Assembly (NCBI RefSeq): GCF_029784135.1
Contig: NC_073744.1
Coordinates: forward strand, 28,130,981-28,194,980
Source: Toxorhynchites rutilus septentrionalis
Taxonomy: Eukaryota > Arthropoda > Insecta > Diptera > Culicidae
Length of the DNA: 64,000 nt
Reading direction: 5' to 3'
The stretch's first letter is position 1. Each line of letters opens with the position of its first letter. This document shows positions 11,716-23,159 of this stretch, piece after piece. The notes beneath the pieces were generated by a model. The model was not told the DNA's origin. It saw only the letters and a program-made list of their open reading frames with translations, and searched no databases. The position numbers were made by a program, and so were the translations under genes.

Positions 11716-12069
11716 TAAAATGTATAGAAACCATACATGGAGAAAGCATTGTGTAAAGAATAAAGCTAAGTAATACTGTGATGAGAAATTTTCTCTAAGA
11801 ACTGTACAATTTACATCGATTCTCATTGAGTTCGTTGGAACATTCGTTTGACGAGATACAACTAAACAATTTAAAATCATTAAGTGTACAACCTAATAAA
11901 TGGACAAGTTTCTCCACTGTTCACTGTCGACTGATTGGATGAGCTAAAACCATTTTTAACATAAAAAAAACCTCGGCTAAATTGCAATATGCTTTTAATG
12001 AATCGGAACACGTAACAGCTTTGAATGCCCAAAAAAATCTGAACCAAAAGACTTGCATATGAAATATTA

Positions 12070-13042
12070 GGTCGTATGAATAAAAAAAAGTATTTACTTA
12101 TTCTGCCCGTTTCCAAGTAAAGTAAACTTTCCTAGTATTTACTTGAATCCGTATGAATAAAAGTTTACTTTACTAATTTGATTTTCGAATTCGAACATAG
12201 TTTTTATTTTGTCAAACATCTTTCAACTGATTGTTTAGGTTCCGTTTCTAAACGTTTTTTTTTGGACAAAGCGTGAATTCGCGATGAAAAAGGAATAGTG
12301 TCGACGTCTGGTGGCGACTTTCAATTAGGGACCATAGTTTGGGTCCCTATCTCGTTAGTGTAATACCTATCATATTAGAAGACACAAAGCCAGTTTTCAA
12401 ATGTTAAAATTTGAATGAAAATGTTCACATCATGTTATTTAATCACTTAAAACACTTTTTTCCGACTTTTATTTAACCCTTTGTCTATACATTTCCAACA
12501 TAATTACTGAAACTTTTCATTATAATATAACGTTGTCTCCAAAAACAGTATTCGTACAAGATTTTTTCACCACTTGCAAACAAAAGTGTTTTCATTTGAA
12601 CAGAATGCCAAATTGGTACGTAAAGGTTATTTTTCATTCATAATTTAAATTTTAAATACGTGTTTATTACGCCTCAAAATCAATCATTTTTTTTACGCTC
12701 CCCTAAACTAGTAAACGAAGCTCAATGCCATCAACGCGGATCGTTAACTTGTTTAACTTCAAGCGCAAGATAGCAGCATTAAACATAAATTGGATATGAC
12801 ATCAAAACGAATGATAGTGTTTTCAGATCCAAAGTATGCTCATGAGCATACTTGATAATAATGAAGTAAATACTTGATGAATGCTGTTTTATTCATACGA
12901 AATCAGCTAAACGTCCATTTTCGAAAAGTAAATACTTTGTTGTTTCTTTTATTCATACCAAACGTAGTAAAAACTTAATCTCACTGCTCGACCGCTCGAA
13001 TCAAGTAATGTAAAGGTGAATTTTGTTTTTATTCATACGGCC
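12070..13042. mobile_element. 1-kb TIR element (GGYCGTATGAATAAAA ends)
   Basis: The left end reads GGTCGTATGAATAAAA and the right end, reverse-complemented, GGCCGTATGAATAAAA. TATTA flanks both sides (12065-12069 and 13043-13047). ATGAATAAAAG-type motifs recur inside (12152-12163, and 12890-12950 on the minus strand). No transposase is encoded, so it is non-autonomous. Bases 12693-12745 match the 785-838 repeat in inverted orientation. Confidence 0.75.
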
Positions 13043-13329
13043 TATTAGCAAGCCATCATCACATTGTCCGCCCTCGGATCGACAACCATCTTTAATTATT
13101 AATGGAATAACTGAACGGGAACGTCACGATCGGAGTGCAAGGTTCTGAGTGTTGATATCTCTTTGCAGGCTAAACGAAGTGGTATGAAATTCACTCCTTT
13201 CAGAAAATAAAAAGTTCCACGAGTGATGTGTTGAACGGACATGCAAAATTGTTTGCTTGCAAATGCATTCTCAAAATAATGTGCAAAGCAAGCTCAGTGC
13301 AGAACTCAATCAGAAAAAATAATCACTAG

Positions 13330-14000
13330 GCTTCCCAAAACTCAAAATGTCCGAAGTGCGACTTCGTGTTGTTTTGATTGCTTTGTTACTTCGGACGTAT
13401 CGAGCGTCAGAGGAAAGTGGCGTCCGAAGTAATAGTCGAGTGCTTAAAATTCGAATCTGTACATTGGACATTTTTTGTATCAGTAATAAAAAGGTGAAAA
13501 GGATAGATACTTAAACGGTTGTTTTCGCATTGCATTCAATGATTGAGCACTAATAGTATGCATCCATTAACTCAATTTGTTTACTTTTGCTACTTAGGTC
13601 CTTTTCAAAAGTTACGCGAGAATTTTTAATTTTTCGTTTAGTAAAAATATTAAATTTAAGTTTTTTTACAAGGAACTTTTATATATACTTTTTCCTGATA
13701 TATTATAATTTGATTTTTTTTAATTATTATAATAATGAGGTTTTCGTGGATATAATGACATTAATTTCACACTGGTCGGATGAAACATGTTTTTTTCAAA
13801 AATTAGTCAAAAAAAGTCAGAACTTCGTGTTTCAAATATTAAAATTGTGTTAATGAGAAATTATTGTTATTTTCTACTATTCGATATCCGGTATTCGACC
13901 GGATAGTCAGTCACTTTCCGATATCCAGCCGGATGGCAAATATTGTCCGGATAGATCGGATAGTTACCGAATGTCCGTTTCATCTCTTATGTTGACTGTA
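13330..14000. repeat. Probable decayed DNA-transposon remnants
   Basis: At 13345-13430 the words GTCCGAAGT and ACTTCGGAC recur in both orientations. At 13885-13975 there is a cluster of ATCCGG and CCGGAT words. These are typical of worn subterminal repeats of hAT-like elements, but no boundaries can be set. The AT-rich frame at 13587-13853 looks spurious. Confidence 0.35.
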
Positions 14001-14339
14001 GAAAATGCATAGAAATATTTCCTATAGATTTATACAAACGTCTCTTCGATCTATCAAAAAATGACCGAAGCGTTTAAAATGTTTCATTATTTCGTTCTAC
14101 GTTAAAAGTATCTATATGCTGGACCGAAAAATAATGTAAATAATGTAAAATAATAGTCTTTATTAAATGTTTGGTCAGGTAAAACAAACTTTTGTCAAGA
14201 CCCGTGTTCAATCCAATAACTTATTTTTGTATCATGTTAAAATGCTAACATCAAACAGAAACATCTTTCCGATATGTTCACCATATTACAGAAAGTTATC
14301 TCTGAGCAATTCCAAATAAAATCGAAAAATGAAAATTAG

Positions 14340-15110
14340 TATTTTTGATTCGAATGAAGGTTTGTATTCCGTTTTGGTTGGGGGAAATATGAGTTTTCCA
14401 CGGCAATTGGGAATATTTTGACTCAACTGTAACTCTTCAATAGGGCGTATCGATTTTAGTAAGAGAAATCATTGATAATTTATATCTCAAAAACTATGAG
14501 TCGTACCGAAAGTGTGTCTTAGAAAGATTTATAGAGTATTGATGTTTAAACGTGAAAAAAATATGTTCTGAGAAAAAAAGTACTCTATTGTTTTTATTTA
14601 GGAAAAAAAAAACTTTTATTTGCAATATCTAAAATATGTATTCTTCATTTTTATTGTTATTTTTTTTAGTATAAGTCATGTAGAAAATTCAAACAACTAA
14701 GTCCAACATAGTAAAGCTATTTTTGACGAACTTTGTGGAACATCGAATTTGAATTTTCAAAACCTAGAATTTTTGTGTGTTAACAATTAATTTTAACCAC
14801 AAATTATGAGTAATGATGTTATTTTCAAACAAAAAAGCTCATTATCAATCTCCTTCCAAATGTAGCCATTCTCGAGATATTTGAGAATATTTGTAATTTA
14901 TTGTCTTTTTTGTAGTGAATAATAAATTTGTAGTAAAACCCTTTTAATATGTTTGTAGTGTTATACCGTCATGTTCATGAGATTTTATGGATTTGCTCAT
15001 AATTTCCAACAACTTTGCCAAATACACCATTATATCATAATATATTTTTAGGAGTTACGTTAAAAAACATTTGAAGACATGCGGGTTAATACAAAACTTA
15101 GCGATATTGA
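14340..15110 (+). repeat. Repeat, inverted relative to 1980-2760
   Basis: This is the second copy of the roughly 750-bp repeat. It contains AACTATGAGTCGTACCGAAA and GAACTTTGTGGAACATCGAA, whose reverse complements lie at 2560-2580 and 2350-2370. No coding capacity is seen. Confidence 0.65.
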
Positions 15111-15560
15111 AAAATCTTTTTAACAATTTTAACATATTATTCGTGTTGCACAAGCAAAACCCGAAGAGTTTTCTAAGTAGAATTGAAATCTCAACATCAC
15201 AAATACACCTCAGTTATCCAACCGGACGTTATTGGTACAGAAATAATAAACTTGTTTACATTATACCTATATTGTACCTGAAGTCAGGTACCTTTAAGGT
15301 ATATGTATATAAAATTACTCAGATTCAAACATCGTCCATCAGTCGAACAATCTACCTTATATTATTAAGCCTTCGACAAAAATGTTCCAAAGCTCTGTCG
15401 GGCGGCCATACGGCAGTTGGATTTTTCCTGGATTTTTTCAGTTTTTTTTCCTCGATTCAGTCATACAGTTAAATCCTAAAATAATCAAATATTTTGAAAA
15501 ATGTTATCCAGTTTTTCATATGCGTACTACAGTTTTACCAATTTTATGTAAAATATATCT

Positions 15561-15647
<87 letters not shown>

Positions 15648-16215
15648 GGAGTGATGTCTGTCTGTCCGTCTGATTCTTATAGACTCGGAAAATACTGAAC
15701 CGATCGACATGAAAATTGGTATGTAGGGGTTTTTGGGGCCGGGGAAGGTTTTCGTGATATTTTGAGACCCCTCCCCCCTCTCTAAGGGGGGACTGCCATA
15801 CAAATGAAACACAAATTTCTGCATTACTCGGAAATTAACCAAGCAAACGAAACCAAAGTTGGCATGTGAAAGTTTTAGGGTGCAATAAATGTTTCTATGA
15901 TGGTTAGACAGTCCTTCCCCCACTCAAAGGGGGGGTTGCCATACAAATGAAACACAAATTTCTGCATTACTCGAGAATTAATCAAGCAAATGAAACCAAA
16001 TTTGGCATGTGGAGGTTTTAGGATGCAATAAATGTTTCTATGGTGATAAGATACTCCTTCCCCCTCTCTTAGAGGAGGCTGCCATACAAATGAAACACAA
16101 TTTTTTGCATTACTCGGAAATTAATCAATCAAACGAAACCAAAGTTGGCATGTGAAAGTTTTAGGGTGCAATAAATGTTTCTATGATGGTTAGACAGTCC
16201 TATCTTGATACAAAA
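15561..16215 (+). mobile_element. Non-autonomous Helitron fragment
   Basis: It begins TCGATATATA..., followed by an expanded AT run and then CTGTCTGTCCGTCTGATTC, ACTCGGAAAATACTGAACCG and GGTATGTAGGGGTTTTTGGG. These are the same as in the Helitrons at 52.7 and 62 kb. About three internal units of roughly 140 bp follow. No CTAG 3' end is seen, so the copy is truncated near 16215. Confidence 0.7.
15564..15645. repeat. (AT)n microsatellite, about 80 bp
   Basis: An uninterrupted AT dinucleotide run sits directly at the 5' end of the Helitron fragment. It has grown from the TATATATA start typical of that family. Confidence 0.95.
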
Positions 16216-16269
16216 TTTGGTTTGGACTACCCCGATATTAGAAGTAAAATACCAACGAAAAAAAAACAA

Positions 16270-16718
16270 AACCATGGATATAAATAGCTAGTGCTCAATT
16301 CAGTATTGGTATAATATTGTGGGACTCAATCAAAAATTATTCCAGAATTCTAATGTATAGATCACTGCATAGACAGTAGTCTATAACCAAAAACCGTGTC
16401 CCCATGCACCTCAATTAATCACATTGTCGAGCAGTTTAGCGACGATCTTTATCAGCGATTTATACATATATTATAATACGAGATTTTTCAAATTTCACTC
16501 AAATAAGACCGTATTTTCTAGAGGTTATAGAAGAAAAGATCCTCAAATATTGTTTCAAAGTAATGTTCGAGGGGTAGGAAACATCATTTTGATCTGCTTG
16601 AATGATATGATCAATTAATTGTTTATTTCGCCATTTATGAATACATTTTAAAATATATCAAGGCATATCTTTTTAAAATGAAGCGGTAAAAGCAATCTTC
16701 CAGTTTTTTGGAAAACAT
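16270..16718. other. No recognisable feature
   Basis: AT-rich sequence between a Helitron fragment and a pogo-like element; nothing can be supported. Confidence 0.4.
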
Positions 16719-16905
16719 TACACTCATACCTCGCTATACGGCCGCTCTTTATACGGCATTTCTCTATAACAGCCCTTTTCAATTAAGGCACGTTGTCGAT
16801 TTACGGCCTAAAATGTTTCGCTATAACGACGTGAAATCGGGGTTAACAAAAATAATGTTGGTGTCAAATGTCTTGAAATTGCACGAATTTTTTTTTTCAT
16901 TTTAA

Positions 16906-17025
16906 CCCTTTCCTGTATAACATCGAGTCTCACTCGTGGGTACTTGAATAACATAGGGCGCTAGAACGCTCAGCAGGCTAGTGAAATCACTTGATGTGTG
17001 ACGTATTAAATAATACGGCAAGAGG
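16906..17025. mobile_element. 120-bp TTAA MITE nested in the pogo-like element
   Basis: The left end is CCCTTTCCTGTATAA and the right end, reverse-complemented, CCTCTTGCCGTATTA. TTAA lies at 16902-16905 and 17026-17029. The ends resemble those of the 348-bp TTAA MITE at 47156-47503 (CCCCTTGCTGTACG), suggesting one family. Confidence 0.7.
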
Positions 17026-17054
17026 TTAATTGACTCTAAGAAAAACTAGTACGT

Positions 17055-17225
17055 GTGTGATTTTTAGGTTTTCAAAAAACTCAAACTTTGACGGCTGTGC
17101 GACACTAGTAAATGAAGTCCGATTGAGCTGATATTTTGCATAGTATAGTTTTTCGTGAGAATCGACATTTTTAAGAAAATCCCGTTTGAAAATTCGAAGG
17201 CCATTTTTTCCCATACATCTATTGA
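17055..17225 (-). repeat. Fragment of the hAT-type palindrome family
   Basis: GGTTTTCAAAAAACTCAAAC, then AAGTCCGATTGAGCTGATAT, matches the arms of the element at 5805-7039. Ends are missing. Confidence 0.6.
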
Positions 17226-17593
17226 CACTCTAATGTATTCATCCTTTGAGCTTTGACACATATTTAATGTAACATGAAGTTGTTCCATGCTATTATTTTA
17301 TGTACAAATGTAGGTACTTTGCTTGACATGACATTTTTTTAAATGACAAAAATGCATTTTCCATTATAAATCATGTTACATATTTAACAAATTTGGAACC
17401 GATCCGATTGATTTGTATGAATTTGTATTATAAAAATAGATTCCTTATACGGCTTTTCACTTTGCGGCCATGTTTCGTGGAATGTATCTAAGCCGTAAAG
17501 CGAGTTATGGGTGTACTGGCAATCCTGGTTGCAGCGCAGATTAGTATCAAAAATGCTGGATGACGACGACATGCGTTAGCAGCTTCTTCTACT

Positions 17594-17945
17594 TCACAAA
17601 TTGAGCACACTAAGCACAAAGCCGTCAACACGAATGTACTTCGCTTTGTTTCGGTTCGACTTTCTTCGATCCGGACCAACTTGTTTCGGTCCATGATATG
17701 AGTCGGTTTTTGATATTGACATGTTCTTCAGCTCTTTCATGGCTATGGCAATCAGTTCCTTCTCCGTTTTGGCCACGAAATTATTGGAGTAGATCCTCCG
17801 CGTTGGTAGTTTTCGGAACAACGTTCCTCTTCTCCCGGTCCATCTCCTCCACTGATCTCTTGGCGTAATGGTCCGACTAAAAGACCACATATTCCTTCGC
17901 GTGATACTGCTGGATAAAGGTGGAAACTTCCAGCAGACACTTCTT
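17594..17945 (-). pseudogene. Decayed Tc1/mariner transposase C-terminal part
   Basis: Read on the minus strand, one frame holds RRIYSNNFVAKTEKELIAIA. The DD37E-type fragment at 33486-33576 has the near-identical RRIYSNNFAVKTEKELI just downstream of the catalytic region. Upstream pieces of this copy are in other frames and the catalytic aspartates cannot be read. It is a short, frameshifted remnant without termini, abutting the end of the pogo-like element. Confidence 0.6.
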
Positions 17946-17999
17946 ACTGTATATCTTCCTGTTCATCGCTTTAGGATTTAAGGAAAATTTGTTCCATTG

Positions 18000-19985
18000 A
18001 ATTCTCCTTTGTAGTTTTGTTATCATATTCATCCGGAATGAGTCCATTTTTTAATGCATTCGTTAATTGACATATTCTTACTACTAATTTGTTCAGTCAT
18101 AGTGAAAAAGGTATCTGGATTTGTTTTGATTCAATTGCTGAATTGCTAAATGAGTCTTACAGAATAAACAGATGAGATAAAAAAAATACTAAAATACATT
18201 CAAAGATTTCCCGTGGTCCGCATCAAATAGTCTTTCTGTACGCAGTCATAATAGCCTCAATATTTGGCAACGTTTTTCAAAAATTAAAAAAAAAAACACT
18301 TGTCATTTAGTCATTTTTGTGAAAGAATTTATTTGTCCGCTATGACTCACGTCATTTTTGATTTTCGTTGCATCAAAATATCACCTAATCTCGTGACGAC
18401 AACTACGCTGCTATCTCCGCAGACCACACAACTAATGCCTGCTCCGTTTCGATGACACATACCACGAGCGGCGATCCGTCCAGTCTCCGAGCAGTGCACA
18501 CCCTCTGTCCGAATAAATACTTTTATGAGGAGAAACGTATATATTTCGTACGAGGAAAAAAGAGACTCAACCAAGGTATATATACACATACCTACGGTGC
18601 ATAACACATCATGTAGAGAGGAGATAGAAAATTCAATGTTTTTAGTTTTTCGATTCACCAACAAAGTGGAGAGCCTTGTGCTATTCCATGGTATGATTCG
18701 AATGAACGGACGGGCGAACGAACGAACGAACGGACTCATGGACGGCATGGTGGCTGATGGTGTATCACATCAGCAGAAGCGGCGTTTGGGTTAGAGACAG
18801 TGCCGAGTTTTGCGATTTGAAACAGCAATAGCGAACCAGAAGAGATGGACCAAATAAGACAGAATCCCGTCCATTCGGTACTTTCAGACAACGTCAACGA
18901 CGACGCTGGCGTAACCTTCCGTTCAACCAGTCAACTAGCTCTGACTAACATTGATAAACATAACACAAAATGAGAAAAAAACCACTGCCAGAAGAAAAAA
19001 TACGACATTTATTCCTCCCTTCTAGTAGATGAGCGTTGGCGCTTTTTCCTCAACTAACTCACAGATCGTTGGATTCGTTATATTTCCGCATTTATGCTGC
19101 CGCCGTTAACTCCTTGGACACAAACAGGGGCAATCGTTTGCTTGAAATCCAAACTTTACTAGACTATTCCTCTTCGACCGATCTTTCTCCTCTGGTCGTT
19201 GTATTTTTCCGAAACGGAGAAACGTGTCTCGATGAACGTCGCAATGCGCGCGTAATATAGTCGATAGCATATTTTCCCCCGTTTTTCTTAAGTTTCAAAC
19301 TTTCCGTTCGTCGAGCACTCGCGTACTCTTGAATGTGCCGGCCCCGTACCTTTGGCTATTGGCGGAAACTTATAGTGCGCTCGATGGTAATCGATGAAAA
19401 AATACTCACCCTAAACGATCGATAAATCGATGAGTCAGCAGCAGCAGCAGCACTGTTTGAGCAGAGATTTTCTGGTTTCTTGACGCGTTTGACAATAAAC
19501 GCAATAAACAAACGCAAATGCCCACTTCGATGGAGCACAAATATAAAGGATACGCGGATAGGGTTCTAGAACGGGGGGATCGACGATGGTCTTCGCACAA
19601 AGATCTGCTCAATTCGATGGTGTGGTTGAGGTTATATGCATTGGTCGGTGGTCGGATATAGTTGCAGTGGTGGTGATTTGCAACAAATGTCAAGCATTGG
19701 CGCCGCTTAGGGTGAGCTTTTACTAGATCCGCGTTGATGAAAGGATTACTGAAGGTTGCAAAAAAATTTAAATCATTTCGAGCGGTTAGTTTGTGGTACA
19801 ATTTACTTATAGGCAGAATGGGGAGGATAGTGAACTTTCGGAAATTTAATAATTGATCGATCTATTTTTATGTTTCGATTGCGATGTGTAATTATGCAAA
19901 CCATGTTGGAATACGACTTCGTAAACTTATCATTGCGCAGCATCTTGGCAACAGTAGGAAGAATTTCGAAGGATTTCTGGAATTC
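18000..19985. other. GC-richer island region (about 18380-19400), no gene assigned
   Basis: Between about 18380 and 19400 the sequence is less AT-rich than its surroundings and free of recognisable repeats, except a GAAC microsatellite (18711-18732). Frames of up to 133 codons (18347-18748, minus) show no domain I recognise. A host promoter or untranslated exon is possible but not shown. Confidence 0.3.
18711..18732. repeat. (GAAC)n microsatellite
   Basis: Five or so GAAC units lie within GGGCGAACGAACGAACGAAC. Confidence 0.8.
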
Positions 19986-19989
19986 AGGT

Positions 19990-20200
19990 TCTAGCCAGAT
20001 GCGTCACAGAGGACCAACTGGTTGGCATCAGATATGTAATTAAGGGTCCGATTCCCATTCGCTGTAGGTTTCATCGGCTGAGAAAGTTCCTCCGACTTGC
20101 AGTTGTATACGCGTATTCTTGAGCTTGCTACTCTGAATACAATCAAGGAGTGTTATTTGGCAAGAAATTTCAAGTACTACGTCGAAGGAGAAGTTTCTTC
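19990..20200 (+). mobile_element. Degenerate copy of the Feilai-like SINE
   Basis: A worn B box (GGTCCGATTCCC, near 20044) is followed by AGTTCCTCCGACTTGCAGTT and CGCGTATTCTTGAGCTTGC. These match the body of the 1390-1599 SINE (TTCCTCCGACTTGCACTGTG, CGCGTATTCTAGAGCTTGC). The A box is barely recognisable and there is no clear target duplication: an old insertion. Confidence 0.75.
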
Positions 20201-20329
20201 AAGAGTTAGGGACTGGTAGTTGCAGAGAATATGATTTTCATACCACATTGTCCACTTGATTCACCAGAGGGAATGACCCATCCACATTTCGTCTATTGAT
20301 ACATTACGTACGAAGAAACTGTTTTTTAA

Positions 20330-22830
20330 CACTTTGCGGACCGCTCACGAGATTTCTCGTTTTCGCGTTCCTTCTTTACGGACTTGTGTGAAATTAGCGG
20401 ATAAAAGTTTTTGTTGCGTGCAAATTTCTGCTCAACGTCTTGCTGGATTTAATGAATAATGAATTATTTCAATTGAAATAAATTGATTGTTCATCAAGTA
20501 ACAACCTTCCAGATCATGCTAATTAGATAGAGAATTGAATCATTCATCTTTCCACATAATTCATTTTTTTCTTGATCGTGGCAGAGAAAAGACTGAAAGG
20601 TGAGCATGGGTCAATATAGGAAAATTTACAGAAATTTGAAAATCAGTAAAAGTTATTCGAATAGAGTTATCGTTCCAGCCACAATTTTATTAATTCGATT
20701 AATAAAATTGTGGCTGGAACGATAACTCTATTCGAATAACTTTTACTGATTTTCAAATTTCTGTAAATTTTCCTAGGTATGAGAAAAGTTATAAGTTGTA
20801 TGGAAGAAATTAATTATGCTAAAGAAAATTGAAAAAAGTTATTTCAAAAAACCCAAAACACATTTTTGAGATAATACTCATTGGATAGAGAATACTTTTA
20901 TCCATCTTCAGCCAAATTTTCGTTGGCCAAAAAAGAGTCTGAGAAAAGGTATGGGCCAAAATGTATACAAGTTGTAGGAGGGAAATTAATAAATTTATCG
21001 AAAATGGAAATAGAACGTTTTTCACACTTGAAAAAAAAAACAAAGGAACAGAGTGCGAAGTCGAAATTTTTAGGCGATTTTTGAAATGCTTTAAAATCGT
21101 GAAATATCAACGCATGAAGATGGGATATGAATCTTTTCAAAGCATAATTTACATGGATTTACACGGAATATTCCACAGAGAAATTTGTATTTCGATGTAT
21201 GTAGATGTAGTGGGACGAAATGAGAAATCGATTTCTTTCTGTTTTTTCAAAGATAGCAAATCCAATTAACGTTATCAACTATCTTTCATTTGATTTCTAT
21301 AACGTTGTTGTGGACCATTCAGTACTGAGATATTATTGTATGAACGAAAAATTTAGAATTCGTATTTGAGAATAAATAGTTCAATAAAGAATCACTGAAA
21401 AACAGTTTTGAAAACTCTAATAAATTCTATACACCCAGGATTTTTTTTACGCAGGGGATAGAATTTTGTTATAATTTGTCGCGGTACACCATAGTAGATG
21501 TACTTTAAGTATTATCTCAAATTTTCATTTCCAAGCCTATTGAGAATGGGAAAAAAAGAAAAACTCATTTTCTCATTATAGCTCTTATAGTGAACCATAC
21601 AGGATAATTATCCTATTATTATCTGAAAAAAATCACACATATCTATAAAAGGCGTAGGAACACATTTAAATACGAATTATAGTTGTACTAAATCTTTAAA
21701 TACCAAAAAAAAAATCAATATTTCAAGATTTTTTTTTGTACTTCAATTTTAAAGGAATTTATTTTTTTGATTATATTTCTCGATATATCATAGTAAGATG
21801 CACTTTCAGTACTTTTTTTCAATCTTTTATTTCAAAGCTATTGAGAATGGCCTACTAAAAATTGAAAAGTACGTTTTTCACCATAGATCCTATGGATAGG
21901 GATTCGAGAAATAGTCAAAATTTCTATACGATAGAAATTTTTACTTCCTTTTTACTTTCCACAACCTTACCCAGCCAGACCCTTTCCCCCGTACAACTCG
22001 TGAACGTTTTGGCCAATAACTTTTCTCATACCCTTTTCGGATCAATGAAAATTGGACTAAATATAAATAAAAATATTCTATCTCGAAAATGTGTTTTGGG
22101 TTCTTTCAAATAACTTTTTTCAGTTTTCTTTAAATTAATTTATTTCACCCATACAACATCTTTTTCATTCATTCGTTTATTTTTACAGGCTCAGTTACAT
22201 AAGTTTTAAGGAACCGAATTCGTAACTATTTTTTTATAACTATATATAAACAATTTCCTAATTCTATGGTTAGTAAGATAGAAAACCGATTACTCGCGGT
22301 TGACTCCCTCCCATACAACTTGGCCTATAACTTTTCTCAGACCCTTTTCCGATTAATCAAATTGTAGCTGGAAGATAGGTGAAATATTTCTCTATCGAAT
22401 AACTTCGATAACTCTATTCGAACAAATTTTTATGATTTTCAAAATTCTGTATATTTTCCTATATTGACCCATGCTCATGTTTCAGTCTATAACTTTTCTC
22501 TTTCACGATCAAGAAAAAAATGAATTATGTGGGAAGATGAATAATTCAATTCTCTATCTAATGAGCATGATTTTGAAGGTTGTTACTTGATAAACAATCA
22601 ATTTATGTCAACTGAAATAATTCATTATTCATTAAATCCAGCAAGACGTTGAACAGAAACTTGTCGTAACAAAATTTTTATCCGTTGAACTTTCTTCCGC
22701 TAACTTCACACATAGAGGCGAATGAACTGCAAAGGTAAAAAACTTGCAAGCAAAGCAAGCAACTTCACACAAGTCAAAACGTGCGGTCCCAGGCGTATGT
22801 CTTACATTTTTCTCCTCGGTCCTTAAAGTG
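20330..22830. mobile_element. 2.5-kb palindromic TTAA-flanked element
   Basis: The left end is CACTTTGCGGACCG and the right end, reverse-complemented, CACTTTAAGGACCG. TTAA lies directly outside (20326-20329 and 22831-22834). The outer 250 bp on each side are inverted copies: 20430-20595 matches 22495-22640 on the other strand. Further inside, the words AACTTTTCTCA(G/T)ACCC and GGCCAA recur in both orientations. No transposase frame is present, so it must be mobilised in trans if at all. TTAA targets point to a piggyBac-type enzyme. Confidence 0.82.
20617..20775. repeat. Perfect 78-bp inverted repeat with 3-nt loop
   Basis: The arms 20617-20694 and 20698-20775 are exact reverse complements separated by TCG. 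The tip reads TTTATTAAT-TCG-ATTAATAAA. The structure lies inside the 2.5-kb TTAA element. A single-base-perfect hairpin of this length is much less decayed than the outer arms. Confidence 0.93.
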
Positions 22831-23159
22831 TTAATGCGCTGAAATTCTATCACACAACAATGAACATTATGTTCTATAATCTGTTCTATAATCAGATTAT
22901 AGAACATTATGTTCTATAATCTGGATCGTCTGTCTGGATCTGGATCGAATCCGGCTTATCTCATAATGGTTCTTTATGAATTGATTTATGAAGTTGATTT
23001 ATGAAGATCCGATTCTGAAATCAACTTGTACAGGTAGTCAGGGACCTTAATTCTGAGTAACCCCCTGGCGATCGGTCTCCCAGATGGCATCATTGAAGGC
23101 GTTCAATCATAGTCACTGCGCAGTAGCCATCTCCTCTCCATCCAAAGTAAATTTTCTTT

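Larger units (their letters stand above)
16721..17513. mobile_element. 793-bp pogo-like TIR element, TA target
   Basis: The left end is CACTCATACCTCGCTATACG and the right end, reverse-complemented, CACCCATAACTCGCTTTACG. Both are flanked by TA (16719-16720, 17514-17515). The 'CTCGCTATA/CTCGCTTTA' ends resemble those of the pogo/Tigger branch of Tc1/mariner. The interior has no intact transposase. It contains a TTAA MITE (16906-17025) and a piece matching the hAT-type palindrome (17055-17225). Confidence 0.72.

Noticed and set aside
13587..13853. 88-codon Phe/Leu-rich frame that looks like a membrane peptide
   Set aside because: Extreme AT bias produces Phe, Leu, Ile and Tyr codons; no start context or family.
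20961..21269. 102-codon frame inside the TTAA element
   Set aside because: No transposase motif; overlaps minus-strand frames and lies in repeated, inverted sequence.
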